DNA of 64,000 bases, from contig CAWBZX010000029.1 of NCBI GenBank assembly GCA_963793295.1, forward strand, positions 62,001 to 126,000, read 5' to 3'. The translations under genes were made by a program, and so were the position numbers. This document shows, one piece after another, positions 44,180 through 54,656 of the stretch. Source of the stretch: JAHDHW01 sp963793295. Its GTDB lineage: Bacteria; Bacteroidota; Bacteroidia; Chitinophagales; Saprospiraceae. The notes under the pieces are model-generated. The model was not told where the DNA came from and ran no database searches. It saw only the letters and a program-made list of their open reading frames with translations. Within the stretch, counting starts at the first letter, position 1; each line of letters opens with the position of its first letter.

Positions 44180-45142
44180 ATGAAGTTATTTTTAAAAAAT
44201 ATTTTGATCTTTTTAAGCCTACCTTTTTTGGGTTGGGTTCTTCTTTTTACGATGGATTACGACAGGGAATTTGCCTGGAATTTTATAAAAGGAGATTGCA
44301 GTGATTATGGTCATTGGATTTATAATCGGATTTATCATCATCCAAAACCAATTGATGTTGCTTTTATTGGATCATCTGTTACAAAATCAAGTGTTAATGA
44401 TTATTTTGTTGAACATTGGGTTCAAAAGCAAACCGGGCTCGACTGGCATTTTGCAAACCTCAGTTTCTGCCAGTATGGACGAAATTTGAATTACGTTATT
44501 TTAAAAGACCTTTTAAAAAAAAGAACAGTAAAATATGTCGTTTTAGAAGTTCGGCAAGATGAAAACTTTGGCGGTCATCCGATGTTCCCTTACCTAGCAG
44601 ATACTGAATCAATGAAAGGATCTCCCGTCTTTTTAAATCATGCATATTTTTCAGATTGGTATTATGCTGGTGTTAGCCGTGTTGAATATTGGAAGCAGAC
44701 TCTTTTTTACACAAAACCTGCGTATGAATATACGGAGTCTGAATATGGTCATGCTTATTGGAGCCAAGTTGTGGATTCAACTTTACTGGAAAAGGTCAAA
44801 CAAGGAGAGTTGGAATTGCATAAAAGACAAGAATTTCCAATTGTCAGAGCCATAAACATGCAGTTTCCTAAATATTATATTGAAAAAATGAGTCAATTGT
44901 GTAAAGCCAATGAAGTTGAATTACTTTTTTTATACACCCCGTTTTATGGTGGGATAGAATTTATGCCCAAAGAGCTAAAATTTTACCAAAAATTTGGTGA
45001 AGTTTTCATTCCCCCTCCAGATGTTTTTATCAATAAAAATAATTGGGCTGATAAAACGCATATTAACATTCATGGTGCAAAACCAAACTCCTTTTGGTTT
45101 GCTGACGAATTTATTTCCTATTTAAAAAAGAAAGGAAAATAG
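44180..45142 (+). CDS. SGNH-hydrolase-like acyltransferase partner (AlgX/AlgJ-type)
   Basis: A 320-residue protein with one N-terminal membrane segment (about 5-27) followed by a periplasmic domain. The SGNH Ser motif is AFIGSSVTKSSVNDYF near residue 62, and the Asp/His dyad is in WADKTHINIHGA near 290. Residues between are poorly conserved and family assignment is moderate. Together with the MBOAT gene (2 bases upstream) it forms a two-gene acylation unit as in alginate and other polysaccharide modification systems. ATG 44180 is preferred over an in-frame TTG six bases earlier. Confidence 0.7.
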   Translation: MKLFLKNILIFLSLPFLGWVLLFTMDYDREFAWNFIKGDCSDYGHWIYNRIYHHPKPIDVAFIGSSVTKSSVNDYFVEHWVQKQTGLDWHFANLSFCQYGRNLNYVILKDLLKKRTVKYVVLEVRQDENFGGHPMFPYLADTESMKGSPVFLNHAYFSDWYYAGVSRVEYWKQTLFYTKPAYEYTESEYGHAYWSQVVDSTLLEKVKQGELELHKRQEFPIVRAINMQFPKYYIEKMSQLCKANEVELLFLYTPFYGGIEFMPKELKFYQKFGEVFIPPPDVFINKNNWADKTHINIHGAKPNSFWFADEFISYLKKKGK

Positions 45143-45145
45143 ATT

Positions 45146-45853
45146 TTAGCAGCGAGCCATTTTCCGCTTTTTGCCAACTCTTCCTTTGTCAATCAAATTT
45201 TGAATATAATCCGTTGCCAAAGGAACTTTGCAAGAGGTGCCTCCTAAATCGACACTGACTTTGCCAATCTTTTCCGCAATTTTAATTGCCTTTTTCATCA
45301 GCGCAGGAATATAAGCTGCAACTGCGATAACAAATCCGTTCATTGTATAACGGACACGGTTTTTTGCCTCATGGATATTGTCTCCTACATAATCAAGCAA
45401 TTTATCATAGGTTTCAATATCTAATTCTTCATCAGGTTTTATAGAAGCCAGGCTTGACAGTGTAGCCCAACCGGATGAGGCAATACGTTCGTCTTTTGAT
45501 TTGATCCATTTTTGGCCAAGCTCCCAGCCGTACTTGCTTTCAGCGGCAATCCATGGAACAGTGTATTCGCTGATCATGTACCAATTGGCTTTTTTTACCC
45601 AATCATCCAGATCTTTCTTGCTTATTTGATTTTCATCAGCGATGAGGCCTGCGAGATACATAGCGTCACCATTCCCAGAATTATAAAGCTCCAGGCTGAG
45701 CTCGTGGGCTTTTTTCACTTTTTTAACGATCTTTTTCATGTCGCCAACTTTTACACCAAAAAAAGGTTCTTTGGCACCATGTTTCAGAAATATATTTTTG
45801 GTGCTTTCATTGCCCAGGCTTTCCAGTTCTTTTAAAACGTCTTCTTTGGTCAT
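45146..45853 (-). CDS. DNA alkylation repair enzyme, AlkD-like
   Basis: A 235-residue all-helical protein of the HEAT-like AlkC/AlkD glycosylase superfamily: AKEPFFGVKVGDMKKIVKKV near 27-46, MYLAGLIADE near 66, DWVKKANWYMISEY near 82, and WIKSKDERIASSGWATLSSL near 115. These proteins remove or help remove bulky alkyl lesions such as 3-methyl and 7-methylpurines. It lacks the exact catalytic Trp/Asp pattern that can be read with certainty, so its activity is not proven. It converges on the SGNH-like gene, with only 3 bases between stops. Confidence 0.82.
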   Translation of the reverse strand: MTKEDVLKELESLGNESTKNIFLKHGAKEPFFGVKVGDMKKIVKKVKKAHELSLELYNSGNGDAMYLAGLIADENQISKKDLDDWVKKANWYMISEYTVPWIAAESKYGWELGQKWIKSKDERIASSGWATLSSLASIKPDEELDIETYDKLLDYVGDNIHEAKNRVRYTMNGFVIAVAAYIPALMKKAIKIAEKIGKVSVDLGGTSCKVPLATDYIQNLIDKGRVGKKRKMARC

Positions 45854-45937
45854 TTTGATTATTTTTTAATTTTTTCAAATATACAAAAGTGGTTTTTAGA
45901 GAAAAAAAGCTATACTTCATTTAACGGTTTTTAAATG

Positions 45938-47476
45938 CTATTTTTTACTAAAATCATAAGTTGTTTTCTCAATAAAATCAGCAACTTTTAAAGTCATACC
46001 GACCACTTTTCCGTTTTCTATTTTAAAAGGCATAACGCTTTTACCAAATAATGGATTATTGAAAACACACAAAAAAAGATTGCCTCTAAGATAACCCACT
46101 GTTGCGCTAAGCTTAGGGTGATGTTCGAAGGTTAACAATAATTGGCCGTTATTTTCTTTGATTTCAATATCACCATAAATGTCATTTTGGTATTTTCCAG
46201 TAAAAGAGGAAAGCGCTACCGGAGGTTGTAGTTTCAAGTCAACTGAATCTTGCCAGGCTCCAAATTTCGCTTCTTCTAAAGCAGCGTATTGATTCATATA
46301 ATTGCTATAAAGCGTACTATATCCCCGGTAAGGTAAACCTAAAAACGCATCCATGATTTCCCATTTCAGTGCTTCGTAAAGAGCGTTTTGATCGGTGTTG
46401 GTGAGGACTACAATTCCCAGATTTTCACTTGGAACAAGCGTAACAGACGTGACAAATCCATGGATTCCGCCCGTATGTGAAACGATTTCATAACCTTCAT
46501 AATCTTCCAATGACCAGCCTAAGGCATACAAGTTATAATTGCTTTTATTGAAGGGGTGACCGTTTCGACCAATGATGGACTGAGGTTGTCGTGTAGTTTT
46601 TATAACATTGGGAGAAATGACTTCTTTTTCATTGTATTTGCCTTGATCCAGTTGGGCGATTAGCCAATGACTCATATCATTGGTAGAAGAAGAAATGGCT
46701 CCAGCCGGAGCCGTCTGATCTATCATTCCATAATCTATTTTCAGAATTTCACCGTTAACTAATGTGTGGGGTGTTGCTTTATTTGTTGCATTCAAAATTT
46801 CTGCAGACAGCGCCAATGTCCGATCCATCTCCAAAGGGGTAAATAAATTTTCTTTGAGAAAGACCTCCCAGCTTTGGCCGCTGATATTTTTGATGGCTTT
46901 TCCTGCAAGAATATAACCTGCATTGAAATAACCCCAGTCTGTTCGGAATTCGTGGACGGGTGTCAGTTTGCTGAATCGTTCAATTATTTCATCGCTGCTG
47001 AAGTCAGAATCAAAAATCATGAAGTCTCCCTGGAAAGTTTGCATGCCCATGCGGTGGCACAAAATATCGGTGAGATTGGCATTGGCAGTAATCCAGGGGT
47101 CTTTCATTTTAAAATTTGGAACCCAATCGATTACTTTGTCTTTCAAGGTACATTTTCCTTGTTCTTCCAACATGGCGAGCGCAGTTGCAGTAAAAGCTTT
47201 GGAATTCGAACCGATCATAAAAAGTGTATTTTCATCGACCTTTTCCTTCTTTCCAAATTCTCGGATACCATAGCTTTTTTGTACGACTACCTTACCGTCT
47301 TTTACCACGCAAACAGCAATACCGGGAACATTCCATTCGGTCAAGGATCGTTCTGCATAAATATCTAGGCTGTCGGTGATGAATGAAGGAAGTTCGTTTT
47401 GGGAATGGATATAAACAGAAAAGCAACAGAGGAAAAAGCTGAACAACAATTTTATTCTACCAGGTTGAGGAGTCAT
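45938..47476 (-). CDS. Class C beta-lactamase-like serine hydrolase, exported
   Basis: A 512-residue protein with a signal peptide ending near YIHSQ. The penicillin-binding/AmpC fold occupies about 35-370: FMIGSNSKAFTA near 92 holds the SxxK nucleophile, WGYFNAGYILAG near 181 the YxN motif, and VSHTGGIHGFV near 333 the HTG motif. A C-terminal beta-domain (DUF3471-like, about 400-510) follows. The full catalytic set is present. Such proteins are D-amino-acid amidases, esterases or carboxypeptidases and only rarely true beta-lactamases, so resistance should not be assumed. It is divergent from the PDZ gene. Confidence 0.9.
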   Translation of the reverse strand: MTPQPGRIKLLFSFFLCCFSVYIHSQNELPSFITDSLDIYAERSLTEWNVPGIAVCVVKDGKVVVQKSYGIREFGKKEKVDENTLFMIGSNSKAFTATALAMLEEQGKCTLKDKVIDWVPNFKMKDPWITANANLTDILCHRMGMQTFQGDFMIFDSDFSSDEIIERFSKLTPVHEFRTDWGYFNAGYILAGKAIKNISGQSWEVFLKENLFTPLEMDRTLALSAEILNATNKATPHTLVNGEILKIDYGMIDQTAPAGAISSSTNDMSHWLIAQLDQGKYNEKEVISPNVIKTTRQPQSIIGRNGHPFNKSNYNLYALGWSLEDYEGYEIVSHTGGIHGFVTSVTLVPSENLGIVVLTNTDQNALYEALKWEIMDAFLGLPYRGYSTLYSNYMNQYAALEEAKFGAWQDSVDLKLQPPVALSSFTGKYQNDIYGDIEIKENNGQLLLTFEHHPKLSATVGYLRGNLFLCVFNNPLFGKSVMPFKIENGKVVGMTLKVADFIEKTTYDFSKK

Positions 47477-47754
47477 TTGAGGTTGGTTTTTAATTGTTTT
47501 GAAAAAAAGTGATCATTATCCAAAATACAATTCCCCTTTTAAAATCCTAAAATTTCAGCAGGAAAACGCCAATTACAGTTGCTCATGGCTAATTTTAACT
47601 TATGATTTTGTTAAAAAAGTAAAGAAATAGTGTTAAAATCAATGCAAATCTTCCTCATTTAACAATATTCTCTGCAACGTTTTGTAATTTAATCCGTCAT
47701 TAATAAAACAACTCTTCAAGCGCCCATTTATTTACCCTCAAAAGTATTTCACTT

Positions 47755-49190
47755 ATGAAAAAAAGTATTTTTACGCTCCTCAGCCTTTTGGCTTTTGTTT
47801 TATTTTTAACTCCCAACTTACTTTTAGCGCAGCAAAATGATCAAGCAGACAACGATAAAGTTGTCGTCATCACAAAAATTGTTGATGAAGATGGGAATGT
47901 TACCATAGAGAGAAAAACCCTTAATAAGGGATCCAACCTGGAGAAAAATCTCGAAGAACTCAATTTGGATGGCCTGGAAGGCAAAGACGTTGAATTAAAT
48001 GTTTACACCGAATCTAATGGCGGTGAAGTCCTTCATATCGAAAAAAGTTCTGGAGATGATGAAACGGTTTTCTTTTTTCGACAGGCACAGGAAGCAAAAG
48101 TAAATGAATTATACGATGAAATTGAAGACCTTGATGAAGAGTTGAAAAGTTTGAGAATCACAATCAAAAGCGACGAAAGAAACGATGAGAAAAATGATGA
48201 AAGAAACCATGAGAAATCTGCACCGATCATCAGATAAACCTTTACTCGGCATTTATCCTGAATCTCACGATGACGGAGTACTTGTTACTGGAATCGTAAA
48301 AGGAGGCGGTGCTGAAGCGGCTGGCTTGCAGGAAGGAGATATTATCACAGCATTGAACGGTCAGGATGTAGATTCAAACCGCGACCTCACTGATATTTTA
48401 GCACAATACAAACCCGGAGAAACCATTTCAGTTTCATACTTACGCAACGGGAATGCTGCTCAAACCAATTCAACGTTGACTGCGAAAAAAGATAGGAATT
48501 ACAACTACAATCTACAACTATAATTACAACTACAACTACAACTATAATCATGGCAATTACAGCTACGATTACAAAAACAGAGATATCTGCAAACCATTTA
48601 TCGGTGTATATACTTCCAGGACGGGCAAAGGAATGAAAGTGAGCAGCGTCATTGACGGTACGGCTGCTGAGAGAGCTTATATCCAGAAAGGGGACATTAT
48701 TACTGCTTTGGATGGCGTTCGTGTTCATTCTCACAGTGAATTGGTGAGAGAGCGGGACAAGCATGAACCCGGTGATTATTTTACTCTTACGGTCATAAGT
48801 GGTGGATCAACGATTGATATCGAAGCTCAATTTGATGACTGTCCAAAAGATGAAGCGCCTGTTGTTGAAGAGGAGATTATCATTGAAGAAACTCCTGAAA
48901 TTCAACCAACACTCAATAATAATGTACTTCAGCTTCAAAGTTTTGACGCCTATCCTAATCCAACTTATGGTGCAGTCAATGTGAGATTCCAGGGTGAGGC
49001 AGTACCCACCAAAGTTAAGGTTATAGATGTTACCGGGAAAGTCGTTTACCAGGAAGATGTCGATGACTTTGATGGAATTTACAACCGCGATTTAAACCTT
49101 GAAAATGTAACTCCGGGTGCTTTAATCGTAAACATACAGCAAGGATCAAAGATGTTTTCAAAATCACTGATATTATTGCCCAGGGCATAA
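47755..49190 (+). pseudogene. Secreted two-PDZ protein with Asn-Tyr repeat and T9SS domain, frameshifted
   Basis: A signal peptide (ending LLAQQ) and an acidic helical region lead to PDZ1 (LLGIYPESHDDGVLVTGIVKGG landmark; LQEGDIITALNGQ), then about eight Asn-Tyr pairs, PDZ2 (KPFIGVYTS, IQKGDIITALDGV) and a T9SS type-A sorting domain (AYPNPTYGAVNVRF to the end). The frame shifts near 48220 and again near 48505, where an extra base sits inside the Asn-Tyr tract. With both repaired the protein has about 478 residues. The Lys/Glu/Asp-rich repeats (NDEKNDERN) before PDZ1 are also odd. The tandem PDZ architecture on a secreted T9SS cargo suggests peptide binding at the cell surface. Confidence 0.75.
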
Positions 49191-49216
49191 AATATAAATA
49201 GGTTAAAAAAAGAGAA

Positions 49217-49248
49217 AAACCGCTTCATTTTTGAGGCGGTTTTTTTTT
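49217..49248 (+). terminator. Rho-independent terminator after the PDZ gene
   Basis: AAACCGC at 49217-49223 pairs with GCGGTTT at 49236-49242 and is followed by a run of T through 49248. It is 27 bases past the stop codon. Confidence 0.85.
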
Positions 49249-49664
49249 GTTTAATTATATTTCCTGCCTCCTTTTATTTTAATATTTCATTTTTCAGGGT
49301 TGTAAAAATTGCTCTGGACGCTTACATTTTGAAAATTATAGGAGATTGTAACAGCCAACCTTTTCATTTTAAAGAACAAGGGTTTAATTTATAGAGATTT
49401 TAGGTAAAACAGTATTGTAAACCAATTATTTATAAATGATGGTTTTTATTGTGGTTTTAAAAAATAGTCTCAATTTCCATTGATCTCCATTTTGAAATTT
49501 GCTCATTAACTGTCAAAAAGTATAAAAAATTTGACTTAGAAATCTACGTTTGGACTTTTACGTTTCTTGCTTTCATGATTTGAATAGATGGTATGGATTC
49601 ATGCAATTTTGAATCAGAATCCCACCCAATTTTAGAACATATTCCATAATTAAATAAATTTATC
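49249..49664. other. Intergenic region, no gene recognised
   Basis: A 416-base AT-rich gap upstream of the Kazal-SprB gene. It contains no coding frame of note, no RNA gene and no strong hairpin. The promoter of the downstream gene must lie here, but no convincing -33/-7 pair was found. Confidence 0.4.
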
Positions 49665-52600
49665 ATGAACGCGATGACCATTTCAAAAATTAAAACACAC
49701 CTAAGTTCAAAATTGCTTTTCCTGTTTTTCCTTTCTTTATTTATTAATAATGCTTTTGCTCAAGTAACAACTGCTGTTTCCGTCCAGGATGCAACAATAG
49801 ATTGTATTGATTTGAGTCTAATCAACAATGACATTGCCTGTATTACCATTTATGATCCGGTTTGTGGATGCAATGGAGTGACGTATCCAAATGCCTGTGT
49901 TGCCAAAAACTACTACGGAGTTACTGAGTGGACCAACGGGCCCTGCAACAATTGTGATCTGGATGTGGCAATTGCAAGTTTTGAATATACCTGCGATGGA
50001 GCTGACGTTTGTATTTCTATTACCGGTGGGCAAGCACCTTTCACGATTTCATTATACAATAATGATGGAACAACTGTTTCTTCCAATGATCTGGAAGTTT
50101 GTTTTAACAATTTAGCACCTGGAAATTATGAAGTAGTGGTTGTGGATGCAACCGGTTGTAGTTCAACGATCTATTTTAGTATTCCGGTTATTGATTACTT
50201 TTTGGAAGCTGATATTGTTGATGTAAGTTGCTTTGGTGGCCATGATGGCGCCATTGACTTGTTCATTCCAATTGACATTCCATTATTATTTGAATGGGAA
50301 GGACCGAATGGATTTTCTGCTGATACAGAAGATATTGACAATCTGTTTGCTGGTTCCTACCATGTTGTAATTACTTTTTTGGATGGAACCTGCTATGCTG
50401 CCGGAACTTTCGAAGTAAATCAACCAGCTGAGTTAGAAGCGAAATTTGTTTTCACGGGAAGCCAATGCGATGATCAGGTTGATGGGTGTTTGATTGTTGA
50501 AGGAGGGACTCAACCTTATCACATTTGGGTTTTTACATGTCCTGATCCAAATACCTCTGGAGATTTACCAAATCCTGTTTTTGACAATAATGGAAATGTT
50601 ACGGTTGACGGAATGACTGAAACTGATGCATTGCCTTTAGAGGATACTCCAAATAATCCTTATGAAAGATGTGCTCAGGATATTCCAGCTGGAACTTATT
50701 ATGTACTCGTAGCTGATGCAAACTGGTGCTGGACTTATATCGTCGTTGAAATACCGGAAACGGAGGGGTTGACTGCTGAGTTTGAAATCACCAGCGATAT
50801 CTGTGATGACCAGGTAAATGGCTGTTTGACAGTGAGCGGAGGAACGGCGCCGTATCATGTCTTCGTTTGGCATTTACCTCAACCTTTCCCAATCGATGCA
50901 AATGTTGATTTTACAACTAACGGCCCAACAATTGAAGGAGTGGCACCAACTAATGATTTTGATTTTTTAAATGATGGGACAGTCGACGAATACATTCGAT
51001 GCGCAAATAATATTCCAGCCGGAACCTATTTAGTGCTGGTAGTTGATGCCAATGGATGTTACACTTTGTTGACAGTTGAAATTCCGGAAGCAAATCCTTT
51101 GAAAGCTGAATTTATTGTAACAAGTGATGTTTGTGACGGACAGGTTGATGGATGTTTAATTATTGAAGGCGGTACCCAACCTTATAATATTCATGTTTTT
51201 ACATGCCCGGATCCAAGCCCGGGAACGAACTTGCCAGACCCAACAATGGACGCAAACGGCAATATGACTGTTGACGGAATGACTCAAACGGATGCCATGG
51301 AAATTGATCCCCATGGTTTTTATGGAAATGAAATTTGTGCTGAAGATATTCCTGCTGGAACCTATTACGTGATTATCGACGATGCCAATGGATGCTGGAC
51401 TTATTTGTTGTTGTAATTCCAGATTTGGAACCTTTGACAGCAGAATTTGAAATTACGAGTGATGCTTGTGATCCTGAAATTGATGGTTGTTTGCACATCA
51501 ACGGAGGAACCGCACCATACAGATTATGGGTATTTACCTGTCCAAATCCGTTACCAAATGTTCCAAACCCTGATTTTACAAATGACACACCGTCCGTTGA
51601 TGGAATGATTCTAAACACTGATTTTGATTTTATTGCAACTTCCGTTACCGGTCATGTGATTTGCGCTCATAACATTCCTCCAGGTACCTACTACGTTTTG
51701 ATTGCTGATGAAAATAACTGCTGGATTTTTAAAACTATTGTGATCGAACCAAGCGCAGGAATCGGAGTTGAAGGCGAGGTTACACACGTTAGCTGTGCTG
51801 GTAATGACGGAGCGATTGATCTCACTGTAAGCGGAACCGGTCCATTTTATTTTCAATGGAGTAATGGTGCAACAACTGAGGATATTAATGGGTTGAGCGC
51901 TGGCGAATACACCGTTCAGGTTTATACAGATAATGATTTTTGTACAGCAACAGCTACTTTCATTGTTGAGGATCATGCAACGCTGGAATTGAATTTTACC
52001 TTCGATCCATATGGTAGTTTTGCATGTGTTGATCCGGTTGGAGGTGAGGAACCATATACTGTGGAGTGGATTGATCTGAGTAGTGGTTTGATTATAAATA
52101 CTTTGGATATCTATTGTGTACAAAATCTGGAACCAGGCGCTTATTTGGTAACGGTAACCGATGCCAATGGCTGCGAAGGAAGTGAGATATTCTTTATTGA
52201 TGAACTCATCTGTGCGGGTGGAGAAGCAGTTGTTGACCCAGCTGAAATTTGGTCTGGCGAAAACACTAATTTCTTGCTTTTCAATTATTCAGGAGTGAGT
52301 ATCCAATGGCAATTTAAAACAGAAATCACAGGTTGGTTGAACATTCCTGGAGCAACTAGCGATCATTATGTGACTCCTCCAATCAATGCGGGACCGATAA
52401 AGAAATCTGGGTTCGTGCGGAAGTGATTTGCGTAAATGGTGAAGTTTTATATTCTACCGAAGCTTTGTTATATGTTTTTGGCGACAATGATATTTCTCCA
52501 TCTGATGTTGCGGCTGACCGCGATTTATTCAATGCTCCAGCCGAAAAGGTAGCATTTGCTAACAGAACTTTCAGAGGCCTTCCCAACGATCGCAGATGCA

Positions 52601-52819
52601 TTTGTTAATGTAAAATTCAAAGCAGATTTGAATACTTCGACAACAATCTCTTTGATGGATCTGTCTGGAAAAGTCCACAACTCGACTACCCTTGACCAGG
52701 TAAATGCAGGACAGATTGAAAGCCTGAATTTGAGTGATTTTACAAACGGGATGTATTTTATCCGTGTGCAAAATGAAAATAATATTATAACGCATAAAGT
52801 GTTTGTTGATAAACATTAG
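49665..52819 (+). pseudogene. Secreted SprB-repeat protein with N-terminal Kazal domain and T9SS tail, frameshifted
   Basis: A signal peptide (ending NNAFAQ) is followed at about residues 47-94 by a Kazal-type protease-inhibitor module with Cys at 47, 59, 67, 69, 78 and 94 around DPVCGCNGVTYPNAC. Then come at least nine SprB-like units of about 75-110 residues, each with a C-D-x-x-V-x-G-C start and an IPAGTYYVLVAD-like end. A final T9SS type-A sorting domain (MYFIRVQNENNIITHKVF) ends at 52819. The frame breaks near 51410 (a short T run), 52397 and 52560. Repaired length is about 1050 residues. It is probably a surface adhesin of the gliding type, and the Kazal module could protect it from proteases. 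Confidence 0.78.
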
Positions 52820-52953
52820 GCTTTCCTAAGAAAGGGTTTCTGACCCAAGCCAAAAAGGTAGCGATCACAAAAGTGTGGTTGCTGCCTTTTTTGTTTAAAA
52901 GGTTAAAAGTTAAGAAGTAAAGAAGTAAAAAGGTTTGGTGGGAGGATATGTTT

Positions 52954-54492
52954 TTATTGTAGCTGTAATTTCTTTTCTTTAACGACTGCCTCGAAATCGC
53001 GATTTTGGATTTTGCTTTCCAGCCAGGAGATAAAATCAAAATATTCAAAAGCTCGCTTTTCGTATTCGTCGTCAGCAAGTTGCTGAAGTTCTTCTTTCAA
53101 TTCACTAAACCCTTTTAAAATCTCTTGATTGGTGATCCAGTTTGGATATTTTTTCAAAAAACGAAGAATAACTGATTCTACTTTGAAAAGGCGTTTTCTT
53201 TTTAACAAAAAGCGATAAGTTGATTTCACGATATATTCCAACAACTTATCATTGCCCAATTCGTAGTGTATGAAAAGGTTCAGAATTTGACCGAAACTGT
53301 GGATATCTTCCCGGGTTTTGAGGTCAGGATCGTTCAATAGCTGGTTGATCCAGTCTAGCGCAGCTTCATATTTTCCAGCACCGAAGTAGATGTAAGCTAA
53401 GTTATAAAATAAGCCAAGCCGATGCTGTTTTAAAATGTGTTTTTTGTATTGCTGCAATTCACTTTCGATAGTTGGTAAATTTGAAATTCCCTGTTTAAAC
53501 TGACCTGTTGAAATGTAAAGGTCTATTTCAAGGTTATAACTCCGGGTAAACAAACGAGCTTTTAAGGTGCTTGAATTTGTGGGGATTTTTCGGAGCTTGC
53601 GAAGTGTTTGTAGCCCTTCATCGTATTTGTGTAGTTCCTTTTGAATGATATATAAATTGATCAAAGAGCTGATATAATTGGATTCTTTTTCCCCTTTCAG
53701 CAGATTGGATTCTAATTGTTCAAACATCAAAACCTGCTGCTCCATGTGGGTGTAACATTGTTGCATTTCGCCGGTCAAAAAGTAGTACAAAAATCGGGTA
53801 TTATGGTAAAACATCCGCGCGTTGAAAGACTTTGCATTGTCAATGTTTTGATAAAAATCATTTTCTAACATTTTGCTCAAAGCTTCTTTTTCTTCCTTCT
53901 TCCTGATGATACCCTTTTTCCAGTAAGGAATAAACATTTGGTCGTGCAGGCGCTGAAACTGTAAGAAATTGCGGTATATATCCAGTATGTCTAACTCCTT
54001 TTGGAAATCTACATTTACATAGTGCTCCAGACGTTTTATTTCACTACGATTGTGAATGATATGGTGCTTCCATCTGTACACTTCAAGAAGCTGCAAAAAA
54101 CGTTCATTTTCTAAAGCTGTTTTCATCGCTTTGTTGAGTGCTTTTTCACTTTGCTGAAGTAATCCTTTTTTAAAAAGTATTTGAGCATTTCGTAAAAGAA
54201 CAGGGAATTGATCTTCGGCTTTATTTTCATGAAATTGCCGTAAAGCGTTGAGAATCAATTTGTATAGATAGTTTTTTGTGACATGCAGTTGTTTGATAAA
54301 CGTTTCTTCTTTAAACTTTTTTTTGATTTTTCCTTCATTGTATGCAGGCTGTTTATCAATAGCATCGAAAAGTTGAACGTATAGATTCTTTTCACCAATA
54401 ACGTGCCTTGAAGCATACAACTTAAAGTAGCGTTTCTCTTGTTTTGAAAGAGATTTGATCAATTGAAATAACTCTTCTGATACGGTTTTCAT
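52954..54492 (-). CDS. Large alpha-helical (TPR-like) protein of unknown function
   Basis: A 512-residue cytosolic protein made almost wholly of amphipathic helices. Repeats resembling TPR helices are visible, for example RNAQILFKKGLLQQSEKALNK near 100, LGLFYNLAYIYFGAGKYEAA near 355 (both shown as landmarks) and ALDWINQLLN. The N-terminus SEELFQLIKSLSKQEKRYFKLY is distinctive, and I associate it with a Bacteroidota family without a known role. There is no signal peptide, so it acts in the cytosol. It stands between SprB-type cargo genes but on the opposite strand. A link to secretion or regulation of those genes is only positional. Confidence 0.78.
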   Translation of the reverse strand: MKTVSEELFQLIKSLSKQEKRYFKLYASRHVIGEKNLYVQLFDAIDKQPAYNEGKIKKKFKEETFIKQLHVTKNYLYKLILNALRQFHENKAEDQFPVLLRNAQILFKKGLLQQSEKALNKAMKTALENERFLQLLEVYRWKHHIIHNRSEIKRLEHYVNVDFQKELDILDIYRNFLQFQRLHDQMFIPYWKKGIIRKKEEKEALSKMLENDFYQNIDNAKSFNARMFYHNTRFLYYFLTGEMQQCYTHMEQQVLMFEQLESNLLKGEKESNYISSLINLYIIQKELHKYDEGLQTLRKLRKIPTNSSTLKARLFTRSYNLEIDLYISTGQFKQGISNLPTIESELQQYKKHILKQHRLGLFYNLAYIYFGAGKYEAALDWINQLLNDPDLKTREDIHSFGQILNLFIHYELGNDKLLEYIVKSTYRFLLKRKRLFKVESVILRFLKKYPNWITNQEILKGFSELKEELQQLADDEYEKRAFEYFDFISWLESKIQNRDFEAVVKEKKLQLQ

Positions 54493-54656
54493 TCTTTAAA
54501 AATACAAGATATTTTCGATAAAAGCTTGTTAGACTTCTACGTTATAACCATTTTGGGTTTTCTATAATATAGAAGAAGTCTTAACTTGAAATTACAAATT
54601 TGGAGCCATGAGCGCTACATTTTGATTTTGATGGGAGCTAAAAATTAGTTTGAAAG

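Noticed and set aside
45938..47476. The class C-like serine hydrolase as an antibiotic resistance beta-lactamase
   Set aside because: SxxK, YxN and HTG motifs are shared by many esterases and peptidases, and the added C-terminal domain fits non-resistance members.
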